Positions 1-11,677 of a stretch of 64,000 bases of DNA are shown here, one piece after another (positions within the stretch are counted from its first letter, which is position 1; each line of letters opens with the position of its first letter). The stretch is from Chaetoceros tenuissimus (lineage: Eukaryota > Bacillariophyta > Thalassiosirophyceae > Chaetocerotales > Chaetocerotaceae). Where the stretch lies: assembly GCA_021927905.1 (NCBI GenBank), contig BLLK01000047.1:1984001-2048000 (forward strand), written 5' to 3'. The translations under genes were made by a program, and so were the position numbers. A model generated the notes under the pieces. That model was not told the DNA's origin, made no database searches, and was given only the letters and a program-made list of their open reading frames with translations.

Positions 1-1230
1 GATCTCCATACATGCATTACTTGTGACACAACCATTACTCATCCTCAATTCCCAAACATGCCATGCGACGCATGCTGCATCATTACTATCATGCTTCAAA
101 ATAATCCCTCCTCCACATGGTTCCGGCTAACCAAGCGAACTACTCCCTCTGTCATCTCACATGTTCACACCACTCCAATACGCTTCCTACCTGATCCATT
201 ACAACAGCCTCCCTCTCACTATCCTCTCCCTTCGACAGACATCTTCATTCCAACCACAGTCAATCCTCCGGAGGAAATATATCCTTTCACTACGGATCCA
301 GACTTTCTGTTTCAAGACTTTCCCGAGGAAGAAACTTTCCTCACGCATCGGATCTTTCCTCCGAGACCACCACCAATGCCTTTCCCTACAACCTATACGA
401 GCCTTGCCACCAGATCTCACAACATTCCAAATGTGTACAGATATTCGCATCAAGCTTTATTCAGCTACCCTGGATCTGTCTATCTAACATATACCAGACC
501 AGCTTTCCCCTTTATTGACGGAATCCGTGCACCAGAATTTGGACATTATCCTGAAGCCCACTTTGATGACAATCTTCCAAATCTGGATCGATCACTGCCC
601 CATGTGGACATTGTACCAGTTACTATATATCAACATCATCCCATGAGAGAATACATGTCTGGTCTAACAGGCCGCCTGACAATCACCTGGAGCTTCCATT
701 CCCATGATAAACGCGATCCAAACCAATCACTAGGACAAACACCTGAAACCTTTATTTTAACCTTTTATCCTCCTCTCTCAATGAACCCCCCTTTCCAATT
801 TAGACTTCTTTTTTACGAAGGACGTCATCTTGATGAACTCCCGGACCCAACTTTGGATGAGACAGATGTACTCCAGTTCACTGCCAACAAAGCAAATGAA
901 ACACCAACCATCTATGTACTTGCCATAATATATCTCATGGCAACTCTACCACCTGAGTTCGTAACAAACAGAACACTTTACCATTACAGACTTCTCCTCC
1001 CGAAAAACCTCCGTAAGCTCAGCAATGAAATGGTATACCTTCATGCCATACTAAATGACGAAAATCATGCTGTCCTCCTCAGATCAATCACATCCCCGTG
1101 GACACTCACATACAATAAACCACAACCACCATACACAGCAACCATACAATATCGAGAAAATCCAACACGTCGTAATCACTACAAACGCCATCATGAAATA
1201 CTTGACTCCCAAATCAACAATACAACATGA
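1..1230 (+). CDS. Unknown open frame, 5' end outside window
   Basis: The frame is open from the first base of the window to a TGA at 1228-1230. The ATG at 58 is therefore probably internal and this is the C-terminal part of something longer. Near the visible start there are two Cys pairs (CITC and CDAC, about 15 residues apart), which could bind zinc. The rest is rich in Pro, Thr, His and Tyr, with no signal peptide, membrane span or family motif that I recognise. The coding strand is strikingly C-rich and G-poor, unlike any host gene in this window. That bias and the GC-rich tail after it hint at a mobile element rather than a host gene, but no reverse transcriptase, transposase or integrase motif is visible in this part. 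Function unknown. Confidence 0.45.
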   Translation, partial: DLHTCITCDTTITHPQFPNMPCDACCIITIMLQNNPSSTWFRLTKRTTPSVISHVHTTPIRFLPDPLQQPPSHYPLPSTDIFIPTTVNPPEEIYPFTTDPDFLFQDFPEEETFLTHRIFPPRPPPMPFPTTYTSLATRSHNIPNVYRYSHQALFSYPGSVYLTYTRPAFPFIDGIRAPEFGHYPEAHFDDNLPNLDRSLPHVDIVPVTIYQHHPMREYMSGLTGRLTITWSFHSHDKRDPNQSLGQTPETFILTFYPPLSMNPPFQFRLLFYEGRHLDELPDPTLDETDVLQFTANKANETPTIYVLAIIYLMATLPPEFVTNRTLYHYRLLLPKNLRKLSNEMVYLHAILNDENHAVLLRSITSPWTLTYNKPQPPYTATIQYRENPTRRNHYKRHHEILDSQINNTT

Positions 1231-1590
1231 CACAGGTAAAAGGAATAGCCTGGGTATATATCGAACCAGTGGAGCAGCTGCCTTGGCAGCAACTCCACAA
1301 ATTGGTGGTGGATTGGTGACCTACCCCTAGGAGTACTCCTCGCCTGGAGGACTCCTTTGTAACCGGGGCATGGATAGGAGCACATTTCTCCGTCAGTGTC
1401 CCCGATCTCGTCTAAAGGAGGATGGGTGCACGCGGCACGCAAAGTGACGTGCGGCACACATCATCCTATGTGATCATGGTCCCGAGGCGTGCTACAAAAC
1501 ATCTTTTAACACTGTCCTCCCCAGTGGAGTGGCGTCATAGTGGGACCGGTGGTAGCAAGCTCAAGTGTAATAGAACGATAACCTAAACCT
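1231..1590 (+). other. GC-rich hairpin tail ending in CCTAAA repeats
   Basis: After the open frame the composition jumps to GC-rich. At 1329-1340 there is a perfect 12-bp palindrome (AGGAGTACTCCT), with a further copy of ACTCCT at 1351-1356 that could pair with the same left arm. The stretch 1420-1460 holds several GCACGC/GTGCGGCAC elements in both orientations. The segment ends near 1571-1588 with AACCTAAACCTAAACT, a short CCTAAA tandem. Structured GC-rich 3' ends finished by a short simple repeat are known from non-LTR retrotransposons. That reading is an inference only. Confidence 0.35.
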
Positions 1591-3495
1591 AAACTATAAT
1601 CATGTATTCACAAAAGCACTAAATCTTCAGGATATTGACATGGTGATTCGATGCACTTTGCCTCAGTTTTCGTATTTGTACATTTCTTTCTAACTCAATT
1701 GTTTTTACATTCCACGATGGATCAAGATTTGATGTTGTAGACCTATCCATGTACGTTTTGGTTGGATCATAATGTTACATTATTTCCTCATTCTACTGAT
1801 TCTATTATGATCAAATGTTTTTGAAATGCTATATGATTGCTTGCCTGATATTGTTCGAGCTATGGATTATCACGGCTGGAATAGATTTACCTCGTCCGAG
1901 TTGTAAATCTGAGGACAGTAATGGTGATCCATGCAAATCAAAGGAGTGGTACCAATTGAGTAGACATTGGAAGTGTCTTCTGGAGACGTCAGAAGAAGAA
2001 GAAAATGTGCAAAAATATTTCGAAGTGATAGATTTGATTGTGTATTTAGTTGTACATTTCCTACTTGCCATACATGTGTTGTTGTTTTTTCAGGTATTTT
2101 CTTGGGCATGCCATGTACGCGTATGGAAAAGGTAAGCGGACTATTGTTAGTAGAATACATCATCCTTCCCCTACTATTCCTATACTTATACAATCAAGAA
2201 CCAACATTGTCAGTCCTACTCAGAATAGAAATCCAAGGCAAGACTAGGGTATAGATTACCATAGTCTCATTATCATCACATTAAGGCAAAGAGTTTCAAT
2301 GAAAGTTACGGACTTATAATCTTACTGGCGAGATCCTCTCACTCGTAGTTGTCACTGTATCCCTAACAGCCATCAAAAACTATATAACTTCAGCCTACGA
2401 GGAAGTACATCTATCCTATTCTTACCTCGCTCTTCCTAGAAAGACACCTTTCTTCTCTCTTTTCCATTCGAGTTGCACAGACTTTATCCAAAGAAGATTG
2501 TTCATTTCAAGCAATTATGACATTGGACATCTTTCTTTTCTTTTTCAACGAGATTGTCAACGAAGCAAATAAAAAGTTTCGAGTCTATCTGTGTATTCCT
2601 CAACTGCCATGACAGCAAAAGGATACAATGTAGTGATAGAAGGGTTCTCTTGAATATGGTAATCATTCAAATTTGTAAAGAGCAGCTCAAGTTCATCATC
2701 GCACTCGGTTCAGCTACCAAAAGAATATACCGGAAAGAGTGCTTGGTGAGATTTCGAAGGTTACCAGCCTAAGGAAACTTGTCACAAATTTTGATAATCT
2801 TTTGTACGTGAAAAATATGAAAGAGTCCAGTGACATATTTTATGCCACAAGTGATCTAGTGCCTTCATCATTCTCCATGAAGAGCAACACCATTCTGAGG
2901 ATGATATTTAAAGCCAGCATCGAGAAGTGTAATTTTCAATTACCCCTGTCTTTGGACTTTCTTTTTGGTCTACTGTACAAATGCAACGAATGAATAAAAA
3001 CTCGTTATCATACTGTGTATTCAACAAAGTATTCATCTAGATCCTAATGTACAGATTCAAAAACTATCATGATGAAGTGACGTGAAAGTTGATAAGAGTA
3101 CATCCCTTTTCACAGCGCTTTCAATATAGTCAGCCTTGCTGTTTTATTTGAATGTCCAGTGTTCCATAAGACCCAGTCAGAAAGTGAAAGTAGCTCCTCG
3201 AGACAAGAGTGTCAGTGCTTCCTATTCAGGAAGTGATTATTAACGACCTTCAGTTGCTGCTCTACTTCTGTAGCTTCTTCGATGGGAACCGTGTTAGCAC
3301 ATTTCAAACCCCAGCTCTGTTTCGGCAATTGGCTTCTTCTTCCTGCAAAGTAGGGGGAGTCCTATCAAATACTATGCATATTCTTACTGTCAATTTCGAA
3401 GGTAAGAGTAGAAAAACTCTATTTCAATTTGCAATTTGCTAATGTAATTTTTAATAAATTAAATGAGAGCAAAGGAAAGCATTGATAAAATTAAT
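1591..3495. other. About 1.9 kb without a supported gene
   Basis: Only short open frames occur (up to 107 residues) and none shows a family motif. One at 1815-2135 has a hydrophobic start and a second hydrophobic stretch, and possible splice sites lie near 2092 and 2132. I could not build a convincing spliced protein from it. The stretch may hold the 3' flank of the element at the left edge and the 3' end region of the Pol III gene. Confidence 0.4.
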
Positions 3496-6400
3496 CTACA
3501 CATCTTTCAAACGTAGCTTTGGGAGAACGTTCATGGACTGAAGTTCTTGGAATAAAAGTTTGCAAGCGTAAGGCATTCGGATATCTGCCACTCTTTCACC
3601 ACTTCGACAATATTGACACCAATTTTGATATTGAAGAAGACCGCATGTTAGACAAACATTAGCTGAGAATCCATCAGATGAATGCATAAGACGTTCCATG
3701 ATGAGATTGCTTGCTCCATAAGCAATCAAACAATCACGTTCCATTTCTCCTAGACGAAGTCCTCCATCACGTGATCTACCTTCTGTAGGTTGGCGTGTTA
3801 GAACTGCTCTTGGCCCTCTAGCACGAGCATGCATTTTGTCAAGAACCATATGTTTCAATTTCTGATAAAATACTGGACCAGAAAAGATATATGCGTCTAA
3901 AGGCTCTCCATTTGTTCCACTATAGAACAAGTCCTTTCCGACATAATTGATACCATTTCTAATCAATGCTTCCGATGCTACAGCGGGAGTATCTGTCGAA
4001 GCAAATTCTTCACCAAACGCTGAGGCATATGCTTGACGTCCCTCATATACTCCTGCCTTACCTACAAGTAATTCGATCAACTTTCCTACGGTCATACGGG
4101 AAGGAAATCCATGAGGATTCATGATTAAGTCAGGAGGATGCCCCATTTCGTTAAATGGCATATCAGCTTGCGGCACGATCAAACCACAAACTCCTTTTTG
4201 ACCGTGACGGGATGCAAACTTGTCCCCGACCTCAGGTCGTCTCACTTGCCTGACCATAACCTTGATGAGAAAGTTTTCGTGCTCATTCGATGTAATGAGA
4301 ACCTTGTCTACATAGGATGGAGCTGAACTCTTGTATGACATGCCTGAATATTTGTATTCCATCTGAGATAGAGCATTCAAATTGCCACTGAAATCACTTC
4401 CTCCAAAGTTTGTAGAAGTGTCCGCTGGAGATTCTTTGTTCACCATGATGGATCCACTATCCATTTGCTCCCCAACCATACAGATACCATCCTTATCAAT
4501 AGCACTATATCTCGCATATCTTTTATCTTCTAATCCATTAGGAAAGTTACTTGCATCTGGAGGGCCACAGGTCCTGTCCATTGCACCATTAGCGTATCGG
4601 CGAACACTAGTTTGGTGCTTTCTCAGTACCATACATCGTCCAAAGCCTCGATCAATCGATGCTTTATTAAGAACTACAGCATCCTCAATATCATATCCAC
4701 TATAAGCCATCACAGCAATACATGCATTTTGACCTCCAGGGAGCTGGTCGAAGTTAATTATATCAATAGTTCTTGTTTTGACCATTGGTTTCATTGGATA
4801 GATCATCGTATAAATTAACCCATCCATTCTCACATATTCATTCAAACCAATTGCACCAATTGCCTGTTTTCCCATCGCAGACTGATAGGTATTACGCGGT
4901 GACTGGTTGTGGTGAGGATTTGGAATCAATCCAGCTACTACACCTAAAAGAGTAAGTGGGTCAATTTCAAGATGGGTATATGCCATTTTCCGATTATGAA
5001 GACCTGCGTTTCTCGCTACTTCAAGTTCACGTTCTGTGACCGCAATCAAGCAGTTATTTTCCTCGTTTACGTCCACATATTCCACGACTCCTTGCTTGAG
5101 CAAATCGCGAATAGTGATTGTACCTGCAACAACTCCTTCAATATGTGATTGCTTAAGTCTTGGCATTGCAGTGTTTTCATCAACAAGAATCAATGGTCTA
5201 CAGACTCTACCACCATCAGTTGAGATATGAATTGCTCGTTGACCTTGGTTTAGGTATAACGACACAAATTCTCCTGCTTGACCTTGTCGTCGCATAGTTC
5301 GAAGCATTTTAACCAAATATCGAGGTCGTGTATGAGCTCCAAGGATGATACCATTCAGAAAAACAAGATAGGCTCCACTGGAATTGATTTCATTTCCAGT
5401 AAGCATGTCCACGTCTTCTACACCTAGATCTCTACAGAGACGTTCAATAGGCGCGGGCTCTTCGTCTGTAGTAATATGTGCGAGCAAAGCTAGATTTTTC
5501 ACCAAACCGCAAGCCTCTCCTTCTGGAGTATCAGCAGGACAAAGCATCCCCCATTGCGATGGTTGCAAAGATCTTGGTCCTGAAACTTTTCGTGTTTTTT
5601 CAAACTGACTATTAACTCTTGTCATCATTCCCAGAGCAGAAATGTATGAAAGACGAGAGAGCACTTGAGTCACTCCTGCGCGGTCCATTCTGAAACGCTT
5701 AAGTACCCAGTTCCCCGATGAAATAGCCGAAATCATTCCATGTGTGATAGTATCAGGTCGAATACATTTGACGACATCAAATGCTTGTGCTCTGTTTGCC
5801 TTCGAGAGTACCATATCGGCTTGTCTCTTCAAATCTTTGTTGAAAATTTTAAACAAATCTTCGAACAGCAAAGAAAGCAAACTCCCAGCTAGTTCTAGAC
5901 GTTTATTACCGTAGTAATCTTTGTCATCCAATGGTTCTCTTCCAATTTGAACCATGACAATTCTTCTCACAATATGCCCAATATAGATGCACTTTGCTCT
6001 GAAGTCAAAATTATTTACAGGGATGTGACTGATGGTAACATTTGCCAAAACATCTCTTGCCTCATCTTCTAGAGATTGTGGCTTTTTGTACGAAGTATAC
6101 ATAGAACTCGCCTGTTTGTTTCTTATCTTTTGACCAATGTAACGCAATGCCTGCATTTGAGTCAAAATTCCAAGTTTTACAGGTTCCTCTAAAGAATTAG
6201 CCAAAAAGTTCACAATTTCAGGATCGCTTCCAACAAGCTGAACAAGTTCCATATCACTCTCAACCCCCATAGCCTTTAAGCAGATTGCGATAGGAATATC
6301 ATCGCCAAGAGTATTATGTTTCATATAAATCTTTCCATTTTTTATCAAGATATATCCCTTTGACTTTCTCTCACGAGTACTTGAAGTAATACTTGCACAA

Positions 6401-7576
6401 GGGTTTCCCTTTGAATCTTCTTCAATAATAACACGATTTTTGGACAATTGTTCTTGAATCAAGATTGCCTTCTCTACCCCTTTCACAACAAAATATCCAC
6501 CAGGATCATTTGGACATTCACGCATTGCTGCCAATTCCCTATCAGTTTTCCCACTCAAAAGGCACTTCGATGATCGAAGCATGATAGGTATCCTACCCAC
6601 GACAACCTGTTTACATTACAGTTTGAGATATTATTTTTCCCGGAGTTCATAGTGAAAATTTCTTTCTACGTACCTTCTTCTTGATAACAATTTGCCTTCC
6701 TCTAGTGTATCTGATATTGACATAGATAGGTGCAGAATAAGTCAAGTCTCGTAGTCTACATTGATTTGGTGTAGCTTGAGTTGTAGCATGACTATCTTCT
6801 TCTACACTCGGTTCTCCTACCCAACAATCAGTGTATCTCAAATAAAATTTTGGGTCATGTTCACTGCGAATTTCGCAAGCACTCGGTGACTGTACAATTT
6901 CCTTCATTTCAGTGTTGACAAAGTAATCAAAGGAATCAATATGTTGCCGCATTAAAGATCTCACTTGCAGAAAGTGAGGCAAAACTCTCCATTTGTCTTT
7001 GAGTGAACCAATTGGAGCATCTAATGGAGTTTTGAAACTACCATATTCTCTACCAGCCTCCGGATCGACGTCATTATCTTCTAAACCTGGTCCAACTTGC
7101 GCAGCTATAGCAGCTGCTTCAGCTCCATAATCTTCTTGTATATCAATTTGTTCCTTGCCATAGATATGATTAAAACCCTCCACAGGAAATTCAAGCTTAT
7201 CAAAATTCTTTTCTCGCCACTCACTCCATTTTTCCGTCAATATCTTTTCATCTTTTTTGGATTCTGAAGTGGATGCGATCCCTCCACCGATATTTTGGAG
7301 ACAGGCTCCATACGGCGTCCCTCGAACTTTGCCATATATAACATCTTGATTTGTCCTTTCTAAAGTTGTTGGAGCTTTCACTTTCGAATATGATTCCAAA
7401 GTCTTATTTGCTTCAATCTTTTTGTGCTTAAGTGCATTATTAATCATAGCTTCGTACTGCTGTTTCTGTAGAAGAAGCGATGTTTCTCTATCATAGTCTT
7501 TTGACTTTTTGAAGTCTCCATTTGAATGTATAGTTGAAGTATCTGGCTTTGCCTCTTTAAATTCTTCCTGCATCAT
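3496..7576 (-). CDS. RPC2: RNA polymerase III second-largest subunit (RPC2/POLR3B)
   Basis: Beta-like subunit of Pol III, which makes tRNA, 5S rRNA and other small RNAs in the nucleus. Two exons: 6674-7576 and 3496-6606, with a 67-bp GT-AG intron at 6607-6673. The junction restores the conserved run ...[15 protein letters not shown]. Further family landmarks are the [11 protein letters not shown] start of the conserved body, [29 protein letters not shown], the catalytic-core [23 protein letters not shown], and a C-terminal zinc site CLTCG...CQYC. The product is about 1337 residues, longer than yeast or human (about 1130-1150). The extra length is an N-terminal extension of roughly 190 residues, Lys/Glu-rich and poorly conserved. 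The gene is head-to-head with the cystinosin gene (334 bp between ATGs). Family assignment is firm. The extreme N-terminus is less certain. Confidence 0.97.
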
Positions 7577-7910
7577 GATGATTTTTTCATTTATTTAAAT
7601 ACTGTATAGCTGTGCGAGGCACAAGTTGAAATATACTCGTAGGTGGAATCTAATTGCAATTCTTTTGATAACTTCTACAGAAATTCCAATGAACAAAAAA
7701 GCAAGGAATGAATGGGCAGGGAGGGGCATCTTTCAAGAGTTAGATAACAACCGCTTTGGGTTGGGTTATTTCTAGCGGACCGTAGACGGATCCTACATCA
7801 CAGATTAGTGTCAAATTTCAAACGCCAACTTGGAGAAGCTTTCACTCCATTTTGGATTGCTTTATCTTTTATCTTCACACAATATATCTTCTTTCTAAAC
7901 AACATAAAAA
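7577..7910. promoter_or_regulatory. Divergent promoter region, RPC2 / cystinosin
   Basis: These 334 bp separate two outward-facing start codons, so both promoters must lie here or overlap the genes. I see no clear TATA box and no repeat. The region is AT-rich next to both ATGs. Confidence 0.5.
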
Positions 7911-9036
7911 ATGGAAGGAGGTGGAACCAGCGCAAGTTCTGAGCCTTTGCTCCCAAGTTCGAGTGCACCTGCTCAGAATTTAACTTTGCGGCGATCGAAC
8001 TCAGACGTTTCTTCAAATGTGTCCAACAGGAGTGAAACAACAGAAGAATCATCTATCCGTAGACCTTCTCCACTATCAAGAAGAATTCTAGTTGCTACAA
8101 GGAATAAAAAGGTACCTCTTTCAACAGGTATTGGTATTCTTTTGAGTGGTATTATTTTAGGATGTGTAGTCCCAAAGAACAGCAGTCTACCAACTCCAAA
8201 GCAACAATACCTATCGTCTGTAATAGGTTGGATTTATTTTCTCTGTTGGACGGTGTCCTTCATACCGCAAATTATTTTGAATAAAAACAGAAGATCGACA
8301 ACTGGGCTAAGTGTAGACTTTTCCGTCTTGAATGTTGTAGGATTTTTCTGTTATACAATCTATACCTGTGCTTTCTTTTACAGCAAAGAGATACAACATC
8401 AATATCAAAAAAGATTTGAAAACGGAGACAACAGTGTTCAAAGCAATGATGTCTTTTTTGCAATATTTGCTTTGAGTATGAGTGTGATTCAGGTTGGACA
8501 GATTATTTTCTATACTCAAAATTTTAGTTTTAGTAGAGCATTGGAGAAATGGACAAGGATATTTCTCTTTACGTGTGTCACCATCTACACCATTTTTGGT
8601 TATCTGGTCTACTTTGATATTCATGGATTCAAGGCCATTGACTTTTTGTATCTCCTATCATCGACGAAACTGGTCATTACAATCATCAAATATGTTCCGC
8701 AAGTTATTCTAAATTACAATCGCAAATCGACAATTGGTTGGAACATATGGAATATTTTGCTCGACTTTAGTGGAGGAACATTGTCAGTTGCGCAAATTAT
8801 CATAGACTCTCTAGCGATGAACGACTTTTCGGCAATTACTGGAAACTATGTTAAGTTTGGACTAGGTAAGCCCCAAAATCAAACTTTGCTGTACAAACAT
8901 ACTTCGTTCATTCACCCATTCTTTGGTAGGCTTTGTTAGCATATTTTTTGACATAATTTTTATGGTACAACATTATTTTCTATTTCCTTCAAATCCCAAT
9001 AACATTGCATATAGTACAGTTGAAAACAATGTGTAG
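7911..9036 (+). CDS. CTNS: Cystinosin-type PQ-loop transporter
   Basis: Lysosomal/vacuolar cystine-proton symporter family. Two exons: 7911-8865 and 8930-9036, intron 8866-8929 (64 bp). Splicing gives GLG-FVSIFFDIIFMVQHY, matching the family's last helix, and a 353-residue protein ending at TAG 9034-9036. The N-terminal ~60 residues are Ser-rich and probably cytosolic or lumenal. Seven hydrophobic segments follow. Both PQ-loops are visible: FIPQIILNKNRRSTTGLS near residue 120 and YVPQVILNYNRKSTIGWN near residue 263. The second PQ-loop is followed by LLDFSGGTLSVAQ, a cystinosin signature with the proton-coupling Asp. Other PQ-loop proteins are possible, but the YVKFGLG motif supports cystinosin. 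Confidence 0.93.
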
Positions 9037-9075
9037 GCACCAAATATTCCAATTAATATATATAATTAAAGTTAG

Positions 9076-10751
9076 CTAAGACTCTTTCTCTTTCTCATCG
9101 TCATTTCTCAATAGCCTGAATACCCCTGTCTTTGACTCTACACGTGCTACTCCAGCAAAGACTTGTGTTCCCATAAATGCTGCTAATGCCCACCAAACTT
9201 TATTCAAAGTCATTACTCCACCAAACTTAATCATACCAACACATACAAAATTTGCTACCCACATTGCAATCATTGTGAACTTCCAATCTAAGCCACCCAT
9301 ACTGATTCCATTCACTGGGTAAGCCAGTCCCTTCAAAACCTGTGTCGCAAGAACAGCAGGGAAAATTGCCAAAGCTGCTTCACGAACAGCAGGATTGGAA
9401 GTCAGACCATTCATCACGGATACGCGTTGAATGTAAGTAACAAGAGATAGAATAGTCGCAACACCTCCGCCAATCAGGATAGAGCCATTGATCAAGTGAC
9501 GAACTGCAATACGTCGAAGCTTTGGACGGGACTTGTCATCTGAGATTTCACGTGCCAACAATGTCTGTACAGCCACCGCCACAGATTCACAAATCTGAGT
9601 TGTTGCGAAACCAAGTTGGAAGGTGAGATTATATGCTGCTGCTGCCACTGGTCCAAGCAATGCAGTTTCTCTTGCACATACAGAATACGCCAATACCTTT
9701 CCTAGAGTCCTGAACAAAACGTAAGAACCAGCTTCAAGATATGCCACAAGAGTTGACTTCAACTCTTTCAGCTGACCGAAAAGATCTATCTTGACTTTGC
9801 GATTTAATGCCATTACAAGTGGAACCACAGCAATATATTGTGCGATCAAAGTTCCAAGAGCCGCTCCACTTGCACCAAATCCAAATGTGAAAATGAATAA
9901 AGGATCTAATGCAGCATTCATTGCTGTGAATGCAAGAGAATAAATCAATGGTGTGCGAGTATCTCCCAATCCACGAAAAATCCCTACAATCAAATGTGAG
10001 AATGATCACCTTAATAAAAAAGACAAGATGTCATGTCATTGCTGATCTTACCATTAGTCACAAGCCAAAGTGTGGCCGCTGGAGTTCCAAATGCTCTCAT
10101 ACGAAGGTATGACACTGCAGAAAACCACATTGGACTATCAGCAGTCACGCCCATTCCTTTGATGATACCTGATGCTAGACCAGCATAGATTACAAGCTGA
10201 ATAACTCCAACCGAAAGTGCTAGTAACAAGGCGCTGCTCACAGCTATTGATAATTCTTTACTTCCCTCTTCTTCACTTTTTTCTCCATCGCTACTCCTTG
10301 CTTTACCATCTTGAGAAGCTACTAAAGATATGCTTGTGCGAAGTAGAGGATCATTGTAAAGCTTCGAGACCGCATACTGGGCTGAGATCGCAACTCCAGC
10401 TCCTCCCAATACTTCTGGCCCCAACCTTCCAAGATACGCAGTATCGACAAGTGACGCTAACGGTTCAGCACACAACTGGAAAAAAGCCGGAACTGCTATT
10501 GTGAAGAATTCTTTCGTCAGCTTTGACTTGATTTCTTTGACTTCTTCTCCATCATCGGGTATTTCCACAGGTGCATCTGCTATGGCCTCCATCGACACAT
10601 TTCCACGCCGCCGTGGCAATGATACTCCACCTTGAATAAGCAGTGGTGAAACTGATTTCTCACTTTTAGTGATGCGGTTTTGACTTGTAGGAATAGTAAA
10701 TGCTTTTGCAGCTATTGGAAGGAGGATCAATTTACTGAGAATAACCTTCAT
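9076..10751 (-). CDS. MATE-family transporter with plastid-type leader
   Basis: Multidrug and toxin extrusion (MATE/DinF-like) family, 12-helix antiporters, closest in style to plant plastid MATEs of the EDS5 group. Exons 10052-10751 and 9076-9983, intron 9984-10051 (68 bp). The junction gives LVTN-GIFRGLGDTRTPL, the conserved MATE loop after helix 4 (the 'GxxRGxxDTRTP' signature). About 535 residues. The N-terminus is a short hydrophobic leader ending LLPIAAKA-FTIPTSQ, with an Ala-Phe junction of the diatom plastid (ASAFAP) type and a Ser/Arg-rich stretch after it, so a plastid envelope location is inferred. A Lys/Glu cluster precedes the first helix (TKEFFTIAVPAFFQLCAEPL). Substrate cannot be told from sequence. 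Confidence 0.92.
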
Positions 10752-11481
10752 ATTTGCACTTTCCTAACACAGTTAAGTTATTCAAATTTATCCAAGCGCT
10801 TAGTCTCAACACAAAAAAAGTATTTGAAAAGTAGGTGGTGGTAGTGAATGCCTACACTACTTGCCTTTGTGTTCCTTTATGGTGTGTGTGTGGTATGTGG
10901 TTGATGTCTATCACCTATCACCATAGCAATTTCAATTGGGACAATGATTGGTGCTGAAGATATGTTCAGTGATGTCATTGACATCGGATTTCTGGATAGC
11001 TATGTATGCATCATACACTAGCTAGCTGTTTGGCTTGTTCATTTTTTTTCGACCCATTTCGTCATTTTTTAATCTTTTTTGTCGAGCAAGAATTAAAATC
11101 TTTGCCTATATACTCTATACTGGAAAACATAGCGTTCTTAAAAGAGAAATACAAGTAGAAAGTGATTATACGAGATATTATAAAAATTAGAAAGAGATCA
11201 AGGTACGACGTACCATGACTTTGTTTTCGAAAAAATGGAAGATGAATATGAGTAATTCTAGTAACAAATCTAATGCCTTCTCTCAAGTCTTCCAAATTGT
11301 AGATAGATCGCTAAATCAATCTTCACTCTATGATAAAATGGTACTTTAAGTATTGATGTAGGCGTAAAACAAATATTATTATATATTATACATATCATTA
11401 CATTCTATAGAATAGCTACATCCGAAACCTGAAAACATTTATAATGATATTTACAAATCGAGCACAACAAAATACAGACAT
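10752..11481. other. Intergenic, no gene seen
   Basis: About 730 AT-rich bases between the 5' end of the MATE gene and the 3' end of the cyclin gene. The only open frame (11062-11295, minus) is short and low-complexity. No RNA gene recognised. Confidence 0.5.
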
Positions 11482-11677
11482 ACACATATTATAACACCCA
11501 TTTCAAATTGATTTCTTCTACAAATCATTCATTCACGGAGTTCTGGTGACACGAGACCCCATTTCTCTGTCAAATATAATACACATATTATAACACCCAT
11601 TTCAAATTGATTTCTTCTACAAATCATTCATTCATGGACTTCTGGTGACATGAGACCCCATTTCTCTGTCAAATATA
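11482..11677. repeat. Tandem duplication, unit ~99 bp, of the cyclin 3' end
   Basis: Two near-identical copies lie end to end: about 11482-11580 and 11581-11677. Each includes the string ATTATAACACCCATTTCAAA and the region coding the last residues and stop of the cyclin. The copy nearer the gene body (11581-11677) carries the real stop. The outer copy repeats the coding tail and stop in the 3' UTR with a few substitutions. A local duplication that spans the stop codon explains it. Confidence 0.9.

Noticed and set aside
199-453. Minus-strand frame of 84 residues inside the C-rich region
   Set aside because: Arg/Gly-rich shadow of the open plus-strand frame, caused by the strand bias.
1815-2254. 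Overlapping small frames with hydrophobic stretches
   Set aside because: No shared motif, no consistent splice model and no codon bias like host genes.
2554-2993. Two short plus-strand frames overlapping by 34 bases
   Set aside because: Joining them gives no recognisable protein. No clear donor/acceptor pair.
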